Origin: Colwellia sp. 12G3
Lineage (GTDB): Bacteria; Pseudomonadota; Gammaproteobacteria; Enterobacterales; Alteromonadaceae
DNA: 64,000 nt
Reading direction: 5' to 3'
Assembly (NCBI RefSeq): GCF_002836775.1
Contig: NZ_PJAQ01000066.1
Coordinates: 496,001-560,000 of the forward strand
The translations under genes and the position numbers were made by a program. Below are positions 37,423 through 47,125 of this stretch, one piece after another. The notes under the pieces were generated by a model. It made no database searches. It was not told the origin of the DNA and saw only the letters and a program-made list of their open reading frames with translations. Numbering within the stretch: position 1 is the stretch's first letter; every line of letters begins with the position of its first letter.

Positions 37423-39699
37423 TTATTTAAAGTGTCTATCAAAGAAGTCCATGATAGTGGTATTTAAATGCACCTTTACTTTTTTACCGCGCATACTATG
37501 TTTACTACCCGGGTAAGTCATTAACTCAAATATTTTCCCTTCATCTTGCAAGGCTTTAATTAACTTAGTGGTATTGGTAAACAATACGTTGTCATCAGCC
37601 ATTCCATGATAAACCATCATAGGGCCACTTAAACCTGAAACATAAGGGAATACACTACTTTGCTGATAGCCTGCCGCATTCGCTTTAGGGTGATTTAAAT
37701 AACGTTCAGTGTAATGTGTATCGTAGAGCATCCAATCGGTAACTGGCGCGCCACTTACGCCCGCTTTGAAATAATCACCTGCTTTAAACATAGTCATTAA
37801 CGCCATATAGCCACCATATGAATGACCAAATACACCAATTCGTTCTTGATCTACATAGGGCAGGGTATGTAGATATTTTACGCCAGTAATTTGATCAGTA
37901 ACTTCAACTTGACCAAGTCTCTCATAGATTGGAAATTCAAACGCTGTACCACGGTAGTTAGAGCCGCGATTATCAAGCTGATAAACAATATAACCCTGTT
38001 GCAGCATGTATTGAGTTATATCGGCACCTTGCCATGCGTTAGTTACGAGTTGTGCATGAGGTCCACCATAAACTCTAACAATAACCGGATACTTTTTACC
38101 TGGTTGCATGTTCTTAGGTTTATAAATCTTGTAGTACAAATCTGCCTTTGCGTCATCAGATTTTAATGAACCAAACTCAGGCATGACTAAATCATCATAA
38201 TAAGGTGCTACCGGGTGCTCTGCCGTCACTTTGTTTTCAGCTAGCCAAGTAACATGTTCACCATTAGCGAGGTGTAAACTTACCTGTTTAGGCGTTTTAG
38301 TATTTGAGAAACTATCAATATAACTTTCACTGGTAGCGCTAAAATTGATGCTATGAAAGCCATTACGCTTAGTTATACGCTGTACATTTTCAGGAGATTT
38401 CCCGCTAAGAGGCACTTTATATAAATGACGTTCAAGGGGGGTATCAGCTCTGCCTGTAAAGTAAACCCAGCCATTTTTTTCATCAACACGTGTTAGTGAA
38501 TCAACTACCCACGCGCCTTTAGTTAATTGCGATATTAACTCACCGTTTAAATTGTAATGATAAAGGTGTTTGTAGCCGTCACGTTCAGAAGCCCAAATAA
38601 AGGTTTTATTATCACTTAGAAAAGTTAAATCTTTATGTAGATTAAGCCAATGGGTAGATTCTTCAGTTAATAACGTTTTTTGGCGACGTTTTTTTAAGTT
38701 ATAAGTTTTTAATATTAAGGTTTTTTGATCACGACTCTGCCATTGGTAAGATAAGTCTTTACTATCAGCTAACCACTTTACTCGTGGCAGATAAATATCC
38801 TTGTTGTCACCCAGATCGACAAAGCGAATTTTTTTGCCTTTAATATCGGTAACCGCTAATTGAATATGAACATTATTAGTACCGGTTGCCGGGTAACGTT
38901 GTTCAATGAGTTCTATTTTTTCAGCATATATTTCGTTACGAATAACAATTTTTACTGGGGTTTCATCAACACGTAAAAAAGCAATGTGCTTTTCATCGGG
39001 TGACCACCAATAACCAGTCATGCGTGCCATTTCTTCTTGAGCAACAAACTCACTCATGCCATTTTTAATCGTGCCAGCACCATCGATGGTTAACTGATGC
39101 TCTTCACCTGAAGCAATATTTAATACGTAGATATTTTGCTCACGAATATAGGAAACGAAATTACCTTTAGGTGAAAATTTAACATCCGTTTCAAAACCAG
39201 CCGTTTCGGTTAAGCGTTTAGCTGTTTTAGTCGCTAAATGGTAATAGTAAATATCACCATTTAGCGGGAACAATAAAGCACTACCATCTTGCGAAAATTG
39301 GTATTCCATGATGCCAACACCATAAATACGCTGGCGTTCACGACGAGCTTTTTCTTCATCCGACAAGCTCTCTTGACCACTAAAAAGTGATTGAGAATCA
39401 ACCAGTATTTTATTTTCTTTACTGGCTAAATTGTATTCCCATAAATCGTAACGGTGTAAGTCATCGCTTTTACCTTGTAGGTAAGTTACCCGTGTTCCAT
39501 CAGGAGAGAATTTTAATGATTTAGGTGTTTGACCATCAAGAGAAGGCGAACTATAAATGCGCTCAATGGTTAATTGCTCTGCGTTTGTCGTAACGGCAGG
39601 CGCTTTGATATTTTCATCTATTGCGTTAGCGTTTGCATTTAGCGGTAAGGCTAATGAACAAGCAAGAGCAATAAGTGCATTTTTAACAGTAAATTTCAT
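37423..39699 (-). CDS. S9 family peptidase, dipeptidyl peptidase IV-like, exported
   Basis: A serine exopeptidase of the prolyl-oligopeptidase superfamily, 758 residues. A signal peptide covers about 1-25 (ALIALACSLALPLNANANA). An eight-bladed beta-propeller follows (about 50-500; the conserved FVAQEEMARMTGYWWSPDE holds the Glu pair that grips the substrate N terminus, pointing to DPP IV activity). The alpha/beta-hydrolase domain has Ser about 628 (GHSYGGYMAL), Asp about 702 (GMADDNVLF) and His about 733 (SKHSMRG). It probably acts in the periplasm on proline-containing peptides. Single gene with its own terminator. Confidence 0.88.
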   Translation of the reverse strand: MKFTVKNALIALACSLALPLNANANAIDENIKAPAVTTNAEQLTIERIYSSPSLDGQTPKSLKFSPDGTRVTYLQGKSDDLHRYDLWEYNLASKENKILVDSQSLFSGQESLSDEEKARRERQRIYGVGIMEYQFSQDGSALLFPLNGDIYYYHLATKTAKRLTETAGFETDVKFSPKGNFVSYIREQNIYVLNIASGEEHQLTIDGAGTIKNGMSEFVAQEEMARMTGYWWSPDEKHIAFLRVDETPVKIVIRNEIYAEKIELIEQRYPATGTNNVHIQLAVTDIKGKKIRFVDLGDNKDIYLPRVKWLADSKDLSYQWQSRDQKTLILKTYNLKKRRQKTLLTEESTHWLNLHKDLTFLSDNKTFIWASERDGYKHLYHYNLNGELISQLTKGAWVVDSLTRVDEKNGWVYFTGRADTPLERHLYKVPLSGKSPENVQRITKRNGFHSINFSATSESYIDSFSNTKTPKQVSLHLANGEHVTWLAENKVTAEHPVAPYYDDLVMPEFGSLKSDDAKADLYYKIYKPKNMQPGKKYPVIVRVYGGPHAQLVTNAWQGADITQYMLQQGYIVYQLDNRGSNYRGTAFEFPIYERLGQVEVTDQITGVKYLHTLPYVDQERIGVFGHSYGGYMALMTMFKAGDYFKAGVSGAPVTDWMLYDTHYTERYLNHPKANAAGYQQSSVFPYVSGLSGPMMVYHGMADDNVLFTNTTKLIKALQDEGKIFELMTYPGSKHSMRGKKVKVHLNTTIMDFFDRHFK

Positions 39700-39849
39700 G
39701 GGAAAGTTATCTTATTAAGTTGTTTTAATTGTATGTAAATAGGTGAGTTTGTACGTTGAGCCTATGACGTCCATGCCAATTTTATGACAGGCATTGTCTT
39801 TAAAACTTAACACGAGTGCAAGTTTTGATGATAAAAAGTTTATTTAATC

Positions 39850-39880
39850 ACGTGCAATTTATGTCAGTTAAACTGCACGT
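39850..39880 (-). terminator. weak hairpin after radA, possible terminator
   Basis: ACGTGCA at 39850 and TGCACGT at 39874 form a stem 19 bp after the radA stop. No strong T run follows on the minus strand, so the function is uncertain. Confidence 0.35.
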
Positions 39881-39898
39881 TATTAAATTTTATAGTCG

Positions 39899-41287
39899 CT
39901 ATTTTATTAGTTCAATAAGCTCATGTATGGTTTTGACTGCCTTGATATTGGCGCCTAAACCTTCCATCGATTTATGATAATTTCGATAAGGAATATAGAT
40001 CTCGGTAAAACCATGCTGCGCAGCTTCTTTAACGCGAGGTACACCACTATCTATTGGTCTAACATCACCGTTTAAACTCAACTCACCCATAATGCAGGTA
40101 TTTCTTGGGATAACAAAATCATTAAGGCTACTTAGCAGTGCAGAAACTAAGGCTAGATCGATACAGGTTTCAGATTCATCTATTTTTAAACCGCCAACAA
40201 TATTAAAAAAGGTATCGTGATATATCTTCGTTTTAGTATGTTTACGTAAAATCCCCGTTAACATTTTAATTCTGTTCATGTTTAACCCTACACAAACGCG
40301 TTGTGGAAATTCTGCTTCAGTTTCTGTAGTCAAACATTGAATTTCTAACAGCAGGTTTCTGTTACCTTTACGAATACAAGTAATGGTTGAACCAGGCGAT
40401 TCTGTGCTTGACCCTGACAGGAAAATTTCACTGGGGTTATCAACACTGAGCATGCCGCGCTCACACATTTTAAAAATACCGACAGTGTCGATATCACCAA
40501 AACGGTTTTTATTCGCACGTAGGGTACGTATTTGTCCATCATTTGTATCGATATGTAATAGGGCATCAACGATATGAACAAGGGTTTGTGGGCCAGCAAT
40601 TTCATTGTTTTTATTCACATGGGCAATAAGAAACATGGTGACATCGTTTTGTTTACAATATTGCGTTAACGCTTGAGCTGCTCCTTTTACCTGAGAAGGT
40701 GAGCCAGGACTACCATTCGCATTTTCGGTAACAACGGCTTGAATAGAATCAATGACCGCAAACTTTATCTTATGTGTATCTAGTTGTTCAATGATTGACT
40801 CTACACTGGTTTCAGAGAGTAAATAAAGGTTGTCTTCATTGTAATCCAGCTTTAAACGTTGCACACGATTTTTGAACTGAGACAATGACTCTTCAGCCGT
40901 ACAATATAATGATGCGGTTGTTTGTGACATGCGTGCGACAAGATCTGAAAGTAATGTGGTTTTCCCCGCACCAGGGTCGCCTGAAATAATATTGACCGAG
41001 CCTGTAGTCACACCGCCGCAAAGCACGCGGTCTAGTTCACCTATGCCGGTAAGCTGCTTTTCAGCGTCAGTGGTTTTTATCTCATTAATTTTTTTAGAGC
41101 CACCGCCAGTTAAGCCAGCATAACCACCTGAAGTTATTTTACGAGCGCTTGTACTATTGGCTGTCGCCTTAGGGATTTTCATCTCAACTAAGGTATTCCA
41201 AGCCCCACATCGGCATTGTCCCTGCCAACGAGTGTGATTCATACCGCAATCTGTGCATACAAATTCGATTTTTGCTACTTTGGCCAT
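39899..41287 (-). CDS. radA: DNA repair protein RadA
   Basis: RecA-like helicase that promotes branch migration in recombinational repair. The 462-residue protein starts with a four-Cys zinc finger (CTDCGMNHTRWQGQCRCGAW, residues 11-30), then the RecA core with Walker A GDPGAGKTTL near 104, the RadA-specific RANKNRFGD near 260, and a Lon-protease-like C-terminal domain (about 300-460, GGLKIDESETCIDLA). Confidence 0.95.
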   Translation of the reverse strand: MAKVAKIEFVCTDCGMNHTRWQGQCRCGAWNTLVEMKIPKATANSTSARKITSGGYAGLTGGGSKKINEIKTTDAEKQLTGIGELDRVLCGGVTTGSVNIISGDPGAGKTTLLSDLVARMSQTTASLYCTAEESLSQFKNRVQRLKLDYNEDNLYLLSETSVESIIEQLDTHKIKFAVIDSIQAVVTENANGSPGSPSQVKGAAQALTQYCKQNDVTMFLIAHVNKNNEIAGPQTLVHIVDALLHIDTNDGQIRTLRANKNRFGDIDTVGIFKMCERGMLSVDNPSEIFLSGSSTESPGSTITCIRKGNRNLLLEIQCLTTETEAEFPQRVCVGLNMNRIKMLTGILRKHTKTKIYHDTFFNIVGGLKIDESETCIDLALVSALLSSLNDFVIPRNTCIMGELSLNGDVRPIDSGVPRVKEAAQHGFTEIYIPYRNYHKSMEGLGANIKAVKTIHELIELIK

Positions 41288-41352
41288 CTAGTTTTACCTA
41301 CCTTTAAACGATAATATGACTGTGATAAGGGACTGTCATCGAAAAATATTAT

Positions 41353-41405
41353 GTTAATTAGACTTTTTAAAGTTAATTAGAACGCTATCAAAAAAGTTAA
41401 TTGAG
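41353..41405 (+). repeat. three GTTAATT direct repeats before the PilZ gene
   Basis: GTTAATTAGA at 41353 and 41372 and GTTAATTGAG at 41396. Spacing of 19 and 24 bp suggests regulator sites, but no regulator is known. The rest of 41288-41603 holds the radA promoter region and a possible TATAAT at 41487. Confidence 0.3.
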
Positions 41406-41603
41406 TCACAAGGAATTCCCTTGATTGAGTAACATCATAGAGAGGCATAGAAATTGCTTGGTTTTTAATGATAAAGTCGGTTAGATTATAATGATTTTGA
41501 TTTTTTTGTCTAAACTAAAAATAGTGATAAAACCTCTAATCTAGTAACAACGCTATCTTTAGCTGTTAAAATAGAGGCTGAACCAGAAGTTAATAATAAA
41601 ACT

Positions 41604-44075
41604 ATGAATAAAGATTTTTTCAAACACCATAAAATCATTGACAATTTTCGTGGTGAGGTCAATAAAATAAGTTTTGAAGCTAATTATAGTGCTGCTACAG
41701 AGCACCTTAATAAAACTGAAAAATTTTTATTAAAAATGGAATTAAAACGCTTATCGAGCGTTTGTACGCGTGCCATCGATTTACGTGGCTTGGTTAATGG
41801 TGAATGCCAGTTATTTGACTTTCAAGGTCAAACTCATTTTTTGGATGACGTGGCTATCGCTGCCTTCAAAGAAAATGTTGCTATTTATGGCGACTATACT
41901 TTTGGTGTTTACGAAGCCGTCAAAGATGCTAAGAATAGTTTTCGTAATATTTATCAAAATGAACAGAGCACCCCTAGCACCATTGAAAGTCGCAGCAAGA
42001 AATCGGGAATGGAAAAACTTCAATACCCAGCTAAGTTACACGTCCTAGAAAACTATCCCAACCGCGTCGAAGAGCGAATGAACTTTGCTATCCCTATCAC
42101 ATTAACCATAGTGAATAAGCAGCCGATTTTGACAACCAGTATTGATCTGAGTGTTAAAGGCATTAAGTTTAAACTGATTAATGAAATGGCTTTATTTAAA
42201 GGCGATCAATTAACCATCGCATTTACGGGGTTAGAGCAAGAGTTTCAATTTAGTAAAGATAGCTCATTTTATTTTGAAGTCCAAAATGTCTTACGTGATT
42301 CAGGTACTCAGATCATAGGCTGTCGGCGCATAGATATTCCTGAAAACGATGGTTTTCAACGTTTCTTAGTCGGTTACATCCAAGGAAATAAACGCCGTTA
42401 TAAAATAAACTTAGATAATAGTTTAGCGGCATTACAGGCGAGAAGTCTTGAGCAGTATGCATTAGTCAAATTAAATGAATTGGTTATATTTATGCACAGT
42501 GCCGATGGCGATGTGAATAAATCATTACCTCGCTATGCGCTAACGACCAAGAACAATCAAAAGATCTATCAATATTGGCGAGATGAGAAAAAGCGCTCGG
42601 CATTGCATTACCTTATCACCGCGGATCGACTTAAACGCTTACATGTTTTAGAGTCGCAAGGTAAAAGCTTATTAGTCTTTAGCTTTATTCACCAACATAA
42701 AGGTCATAAGTTTTTCTATACGGTAGATGAAGAGCAACTTAAGCACGATAATGCCTTTTTCACGCAATTCTTAGCTTTTGCTGCCAGCAAAAGTACCTTT
42801 GCAATAACGGCGTTAGCATCTCATACCGTGGATTCAGACCAAGCATATTCGCCTTTTACTTTATCTACTGCTATGACTAAGCAGCAAAACTATTTGAATC
42901 CGCCATTAACAGATGAAGTTAATGATATTGTTGCTCATCTTCCCTTTGCAATAACGGCAATAGACATTACCAGTAGCTGTGAAATTAGTGATTATCAAGT
43001 GTTAGGGTATGCCGGTATTGATCTTGAACGGCTTAAAAGCTTTGGTCATAAATATGATGAAAATGAAAGTAGAGTGGATGAAATAACGCTAGATTATGGT
43101 CATCAACGTCAAGAAGTACGCTTTAAATACCAGACCCCTACTATCATTGAGTGCAACGCTTTAAATTGGTCAGGACTGTCGGCAGACTTTTCTGTTTCTG
43201 GACTAAAAGTGGACTTAGAAAATCCAGCGGCTTTATCTAAAGGCGATATTGTTAATTTAACTTTTCCAAAATTACAAAAAATAACCTCTGCCTTCGATTT
43301 AAAGCAATTACCTTATAAAATCATGAGGATCAGTCAAGATAAAAAAGTGGTAAATCTGCGCGTATCAGTTAAAGAACATCAACATATAGGGCGATCATTC
43401 TTTAAGCTGTTAATTGATAAAAATAAAAATAAATTAACCCCGGACGAATATGCCATGCTAACACCGGGTTTATCTGATGCACTAAGGACCTTATATGCTG
43501 TAAATATGGCAATACCTACTGCTATGGTGCAATCAAGTGGTAGTCGCTATAAAGTAGAAACCTTAGTTGCTGGGCAGCACAGCTACCAGAGTCATAAAAA
43601 CTTATTATCAGCGATGTTACGATTAAGTGATCGCCATGGTTATTATAATTTATATCCATTGTTAGGTAATTTGAAGGTCAGTAATTTAATCGACCAACAT
43701 ATGAAAAAGCTAGTGGCAAGTGACTCGGCCGTGAGTGAACTGATCTATATTGCAATAAATACAAGTATTACCGACATAGATAAGTCGGTAACGATAAAAC
43801 AAGAGAGTGAGCTAAACACCCCACAGATGAGAAACTTTTTTATTAAAAAGTCTCTGAAACAAGGTGATTTTTATAGCCTGCAATTAAAGCTATCGCGAAC
43901 TGATGAAGCACATATGGAACATTTGAATCCTGAGCTGGCTTATATCGGCTCATATGCAATACATCGTGGTAAGCAACTTGAACAAGATATATATAGTGTT
44001 GCAGGGGTCGTTCAGTTAATTGATGTCACACAAGAAACATTATTAAGGCATACATTGAATACAGAGTATAATTGA
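41604..44075 (+). CDS. large protein with two PilZ domains
   Basis: A cytoplasmic protein of 823 residues without signal peptide or membrane helix. Two regions show the cyclic-di-GMP-binding PilZ pattern: RVEERMNF (about residue 154) with DLSVKG (about 181), and RQEVRFKY (about 503) with DFSVSG (about 528). Each has the RxxxR and (D/N)xSxxG elements, although the spacing should be checked. The N-terminal 130 residues and the middle are of unknown fold. Similar proteins occur beside radA and serB in other Alteromonadales from memory. A role as a c-di-GMP effector is inferred. Confidence 0.75.
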   Translation: MNKDFFKHHKIIDNFRGEVNKISFEANYSAATEHLNKTEKFLLKMELKRLSSVCTRAIDLRGLVNGECQLFDFQGQTHFLDDVAIAAFKENVAIYGDYTFGVYEAVKDAKNSFRNIYQNEQSTPSTIESRSKKSGMEKLQYPAKLHVLENYPNRVEERMNFAIPITLTIVNKQPILTTSIDLSVKGIKFKLINEMALFKGDQLTIAFTGLEQEFQFSKDSSFYFEVQNVLRDSGTQIIGCRRIDIPENDGFQRFLVGYIQGNKRRYKINLDNSLAALQARSLEQYALVKLNELVIFMHSADGDVNKSLPRYALTTKNNQKIYQYWRDEKKRSALHYLITADRLKRLHVLESQGKSLLVFSFIHQHKGHKFFYTVDEEQLKHDNAFFTQFLAFAASKSTFAITALASHTVDSDQAYSPFTLSTAMTKQQNYLNPPLTDEVNDIVAHLPFAITAIDITSSCEISDYQVLGYAGIDLERLKSFGHKYDENESRVDEITLDYGHQRQEVRFKYQTPTIIECNALNWSGLSADFSVSGLKVDLENPAALSKGDIVNLTFPKLQKITSAFDLKQLPYKIMRISQDKKVVNLRVSVKEHQHIGRSFFKLLIDKNKNKLTPDEYAMLTPGLSDALRTLYAVNMAIPTAMVQSSGSRYKVETLVAGQHSYQSHKNLLSAMLRLSDRHGYYNLYPLLGNLKVSNLIDQHMKKLVASDSAVSELIYIAINTSITDIDKSVTIKQESELNTPQMRNFFIKKSLKQGDFYSLQLKLSRTDEAHMEHLNPELAYIGSYAIHRGKQLEQDIYSVAGVVQLIDVTQETLLRHTLNTEYN

Positions 44076-44090
44076 TATAATAACGGCATT

Positions 44091-44137
44091 AAAAAAGCCT
44101 AACCTCAACCCTTTAAATGGTGTCGAGTGTAGGCTTT
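44091..44137. terminator. bidirectional terminator between the PilZ gene and serB
   Basis: AAAAGCCTA at 44092 pairs with TAGGCTTTT at 44129 and the inner sequence pairs further; A/T runs on both sides. Confidence 0.75.
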
Positions 44138-44164
44138 TAAATGGTGAGATAAAAATCTAAGAAA

Positions 44165-45175
44165 TTATGCTAACCAGTGCAATAGGCAGTCGAGGCCCTG
44201 CACGTTAATACTACTGTCAGCTTGTGCCAATACAATGGGTTTAGCATGAAAAGCAACGCCAAAACTTGCCGCAGCCATCATCACTAAATCGTTTGCACCA
44301 TCACCCATAGCAACGGTTTGATTTGTTGGTATTTTATACTCTTTACTTAAAATCGCTAGAGAGTCAGCTTTAACTTGCGCATCGACCACATCACCTAATA
44401 CTTTCCCGGTAAGTTTGCCATCAATAATTTCAAGCGTGTTGGCAAAAGCAGCATCTAAGTTTAACGTTTCTTTTAGATGATCAGCAAAATAAGTAAAGCC
44501 ACCTGAAGCAATAGCAATACGCCAATTATGCTTTTTAAGCTCAATAATTAGCGGCTTTAATCCAGCCATTAATGGAATGTTTTTGGCAACATCACTTAAT
44601 ATACTTTCTGGTGATTGAGCTAATGTCGCCACACGTTGATGTAAACTTTCGGCAAAATCGAGTTCGCCTAACATTGCGCGCTCTGTTACTTCAGCGACTT
44701 CTTCACCAACACCGGCTAGCTTTGCTATTTCATCAATACACTCAATTTCTATCGTGGTTGAGTCCATATCCATAACTAATAACCCCGGCTCACTTAATGT
44801 GGGGACTTGCGTTAATAATGCCGCTTCGATTTTATTCGCCAAAGCAAAGTCAGCTAGGGCTTTACGTGCTTGAATAAAGTCAGGGCAGTTAACTTGAAAG
44901 CGACAACTGGTTTGATTATTACGATGATTAATCGTGGTCAAGGTGGTTATTTCAAGTTGAGCATGAGTTTGCAATGCCAGCAGCTTTTTAATAGGCAGTT
45001 GCTGAAACACGACCAGTTCTATTTGCTCTTCTGTTGTAGCTTTGGGCAGAGCTCTGTTACCTAAAGTAATCCCTTGCTCAGAGAGGCTAAAGGCGACAGG
45101 TAATTGCTCATGTTGCAAATTTTCGGCTAAATACTGTTCAAGCGATAGGGGTAATATATTGGTAATAAAAGACAC
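44165..45175 (-). CDS. serB: phosphoserine phosphatase
   Basis: Final step of serine synthesis. The 336-residue protein has an N-terminal ACT-like domain (about 1-120) and a HAD phosphatase core: DMDSTTIEIECIDEIA near 135 (nucleophile Asp), AIASGGFTYF near 225 and GDGANDLVMMAAA near 292. It is divergent from smp, as in E. coli. Confidence 0.95.
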   Translation of the reverse strand: MSFITNILPLSLEQYLAENLQHEQLPVAFSLSEQGITLGNRALPKATTEEQIELVVFQQLPIKKLLALQTHAQLEITTLTTINHRNNQTSCRFQVNCPDFIQARKALADFALANKIEAALLTQVPTLSEPGLLVMDMDSTTIEIECIDEIAKLAGVGEEVAEVTERAMLGELDFAESLHQRVATLAQSPESILSDVAKNIPLMAGLKPLIIELKKHNWRIAIASGGFTYFADHLKETLNLDAAFANTLEIIDGKLTGKVLGDVVDAQVKADSLAILSKEYKIPTNQTVAMGDGANDLVMMAAASFGVAFHAKPIVLAQADSSINVQGLDCLLHWLA

Positions 45176-45283
45176 GTTAACTCTCTAGGGTATTGGTATA
45201 TATATAAATAATAAACTTCACATCAGTTAATAATCTAACTATAGTGACACTATTAATGCGCAAAAATAATCATCAGTGTTCTT

Positions 45284-45967
45284 ATGAAGCAAGCCGAACA
45301 GTCTTTATACCCTAAATTATCGTCGATTTATAATAAAATTCTGCAATTAGCTAGTGCAATTTTGTTTATCATATTACTGATGGGTATCTTGCAGTCTACA
45401 GACGGGAAAAATACTGATAACTTAACGGCACACTTTAATTATATTGCTAAGCAGCAACTTCAACAGGCAATTGTAGGTGTTGCCGTTATTCTTGAACAAT
45501 CACACGAAAGTAAATTAAAGCAAGACGCGTTTTTACAGCATTATCTCAATGGTTTGACAAAAGTTAACTTTGTTAAGCAAGCGCATTTATATGATGCCTC
45601 TGGATTGTTATTAGTGTCGAGTGTATCGGTGGAAAAAGATAATCAGGGCAATAACATTTCTTCCTCTAAGGCTAAAAGTATTAATGATCTTTATGGTATT
45701 TCGCCACATCAACGTAACTTAACCGATACCTTATCACCTTTCATTGAAGAAATTAGATATACCGATTCAAGCAATTATAAACTGCACGGTTATCTACGAT
45801 TTACTATTGAGCAGTCTTATTTAACTGATATTTTAGCCAAAGCCGACGAAGAACAGCAGTCTTTACAGCGCTTAATGTTGTTATTAGCGGGGGTGATTGG
45901 CTTTTTACTTACCCGAGGTTTAAATCGCTTTAGTAGACGAGGTTATCGCTTAAGCCAAAAAACTTAA
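45284..45967 (+). CDS. smp: Smp/YtjB family membrane protein
   Basis: A 227-residue inner-membrane protein with two helices (about 20-40 and 194-211) that bracket a periplasmic domain of about 150 residues. The motif ITDLYG-like SINDLYGISPHQRN and DASGLLLVSS suggest a sensor-like fold. Position opposite serB matches ytjB (smp) of E. coli, called AhpA in Vibrio. The function is unclear. Confidence 0.75.
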   Translation: MKQAEQSLYPKLSSIYNKILQLASAILFIILLMGILQSTDGKNTDNLTAHFNYIAKQQLQQAIVGVAVILEQSHESKLKQDAFLQHYLNGLTKVNFVKQAHLYDASGLLLVSSVSVEKDNQGNNISSSKAKSINDLYGISPHQRNLTDTLSPFIEEIRYTDSSNYKLHGYLRFTIEQSYLTDILAKADEEQQSLQRLMLLLAGVIGFLLTRGLNRFSRRGYRLSQKT

Positions 45968-45986
45968 GTCACTTTATGTACTTTGT

Positions 45987-46862
45987 CTACGTGAAGAAAA
46001 CTTGCTCTATATTGCGTTCAAGTTGATTTGCTAACTCGTCTGATTTTTCAGGTCGTATTGTCGTTAATACTTCAAAAATTTTAATCAGATTTATGGGTGA
46101 ATTAACCTCAGAACTCGCTGTGGAGAGAGCCGTAATCCTATTTTCTTCTTGTTCATTATCTTGGTTGTGAGTCAGTACTTCTTTACTCAGCGGCATTGAC
46201 GGCGCATCAGTTTCTAATACTAGACAATCTAAGGGCAGGCGCTTGATGGTGTTGATGGTTTTTTGAGCTCGAGAATAAGTGATAGTACTACCCACACCGA
46301 GTTTAAAGCCTAAATCTATATAACCTTTAGCTTGTTGGTAACTGCCAGAGAAACCATGAATAATTCCTGCTCTATCTAGCTTATACCGTTTCAAAAAAGG
46401 CATTATCTTATCGTGCGATTGTCTGTGATGAACTATTACGGGTAAGTTGTGTTGCTTAGCTAGGTTGAGTTGAAAATCAAAAAAGTACTTTTGATGATTC
46501 CAATTATCTTCTGGCGTTTGCCCATTATGCTCAGCATTTTTGGCAATCGCACCATCAAGACCTATTTCGCCTACGGCAACAATGTCATTTCGTGATTTAT
46601 TTACACTTTCGGATAATTGTTTTAAATGCGACTCATCCAATGCTTGTAAAAACCATGGGTGAATACCTAAACAAGGGTAAATCTTTAGCGGGTTACCGTG
46701 GTGACGTTTGGCTAGGCTGAGTACTTGATTAAAGTTATCAGGAGCAATGGCAGGAACAATTATACGATTAATGGCTAGATGTTGGCATTGGGCTAATAAA
46801 GCAGGTAGTTGCTCACTAAAAGCAATATCGTCAAGATGGCAATGGCTATCGGTAAACTGCAT
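45987..46862 (-). CDS. TatD family metal-dependent hydrolase (YjjV-like)
   Basis: A TIM-barrel metallohydrolase, 291 residues. The second of two adjacent ATG codons (46862) is five bases from GGAGG and is preferred. Metal ligands are visible: DSHCHLD at the N terminus, GEIGLDG near 97, HHRQSHD near 142, HGFSGS near 165 and ETDAPSMPL near 215. Relatives are 3'-5' DNA or RNA exonucleases. It carries a charged insertion (NQDNEQEENR) near 230. The upstream region contains two repeats. Confidence 0.86.
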   Translation of the reverse strand: MQFTDSHCHLDDIAFSEQLPALLAQCQHLAINRIIVPAIAPDNFNQVLSLAKRHHGNPLKIYPCLGIHPWFLQALDESHLKQLSESVNKSRNDIVAVGEIGLDGAIAKNAEHNGQTPEDNWNHQKYFFDFQLNLAKQHNLPVIVHHRQSHDKIMPFLKRYKLDRAGIIHGFSGSYQQAKGYIDLGFKLGVGSTITYSRAQKTINTIKRLPLDCLVLETDAPSMPLSKEVLTHNQDNEQEENRITALSTASSEVNSPINLIKIFEVLTTIRPEKSDELANQLERNIEQVFFT

Positions 46863-46917
46863 CATTGCCTCCTTTGATGGTTAGACCTAAAGTTAGACTT
46901 AAACATTAAAACTCGAT

Positions 46918-46984
46918 TCAGGAGAATATGCTCCAAGCATTGTCTAATAAGTGACATCCATGCCACGTCCGATTAGACACTTCG
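46918..46984. repeat. short palindromic repeat P3, copy 1
   Basis: Contains the hairpin GGAG/CTCC (46921-46934), the inverted arms GTCTAAT (46942-46948) and ATTAGAC (46972-46978), and the conserved words ACATCCATG and CGTCC. The same block occurs in inverse inside the element at 60850-61173 (about 61039-61095), with changed but still pairing stem bases. It lies upstream of the TatD-family gene. Confidence 0.6.
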
Positions 46985-47020
46985 GGAATTACGTAGTTAC
47001 TTATGTTTGAATAATACCCA

Positions 47021-47125
47021 TAATTTAAATCTAGGTCACCCTAGTGAAAGAAACAAAGCACGGAGCTGACGAATGTCAGTGAGTACTTTTGTGACGCATC
47101 AATGGTGTGACCTAGGTTAAATTTA
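47021..47125 (+). repeat. palindromic element P1, copy A (behind argS)
   Basis: A 105-bp imperfect palindrome with boxes GCACGGAG and TGAGTAC around the stem CTGAC/GTCAG and loop GAAT. The outer arms (TCTAGGTCAC and GTGACCTAGG) pair with each other and are not found in other copies. The right arm ends in the argS stop codon. Confidence 0.75.

Noticed and set aside
39755..39805. Words like GACGTCCATGCC near the DPP IV gene as a further P3 repeat
   Set aside because: Only a short word is shared and the flanking arms do not match; too weak to call.
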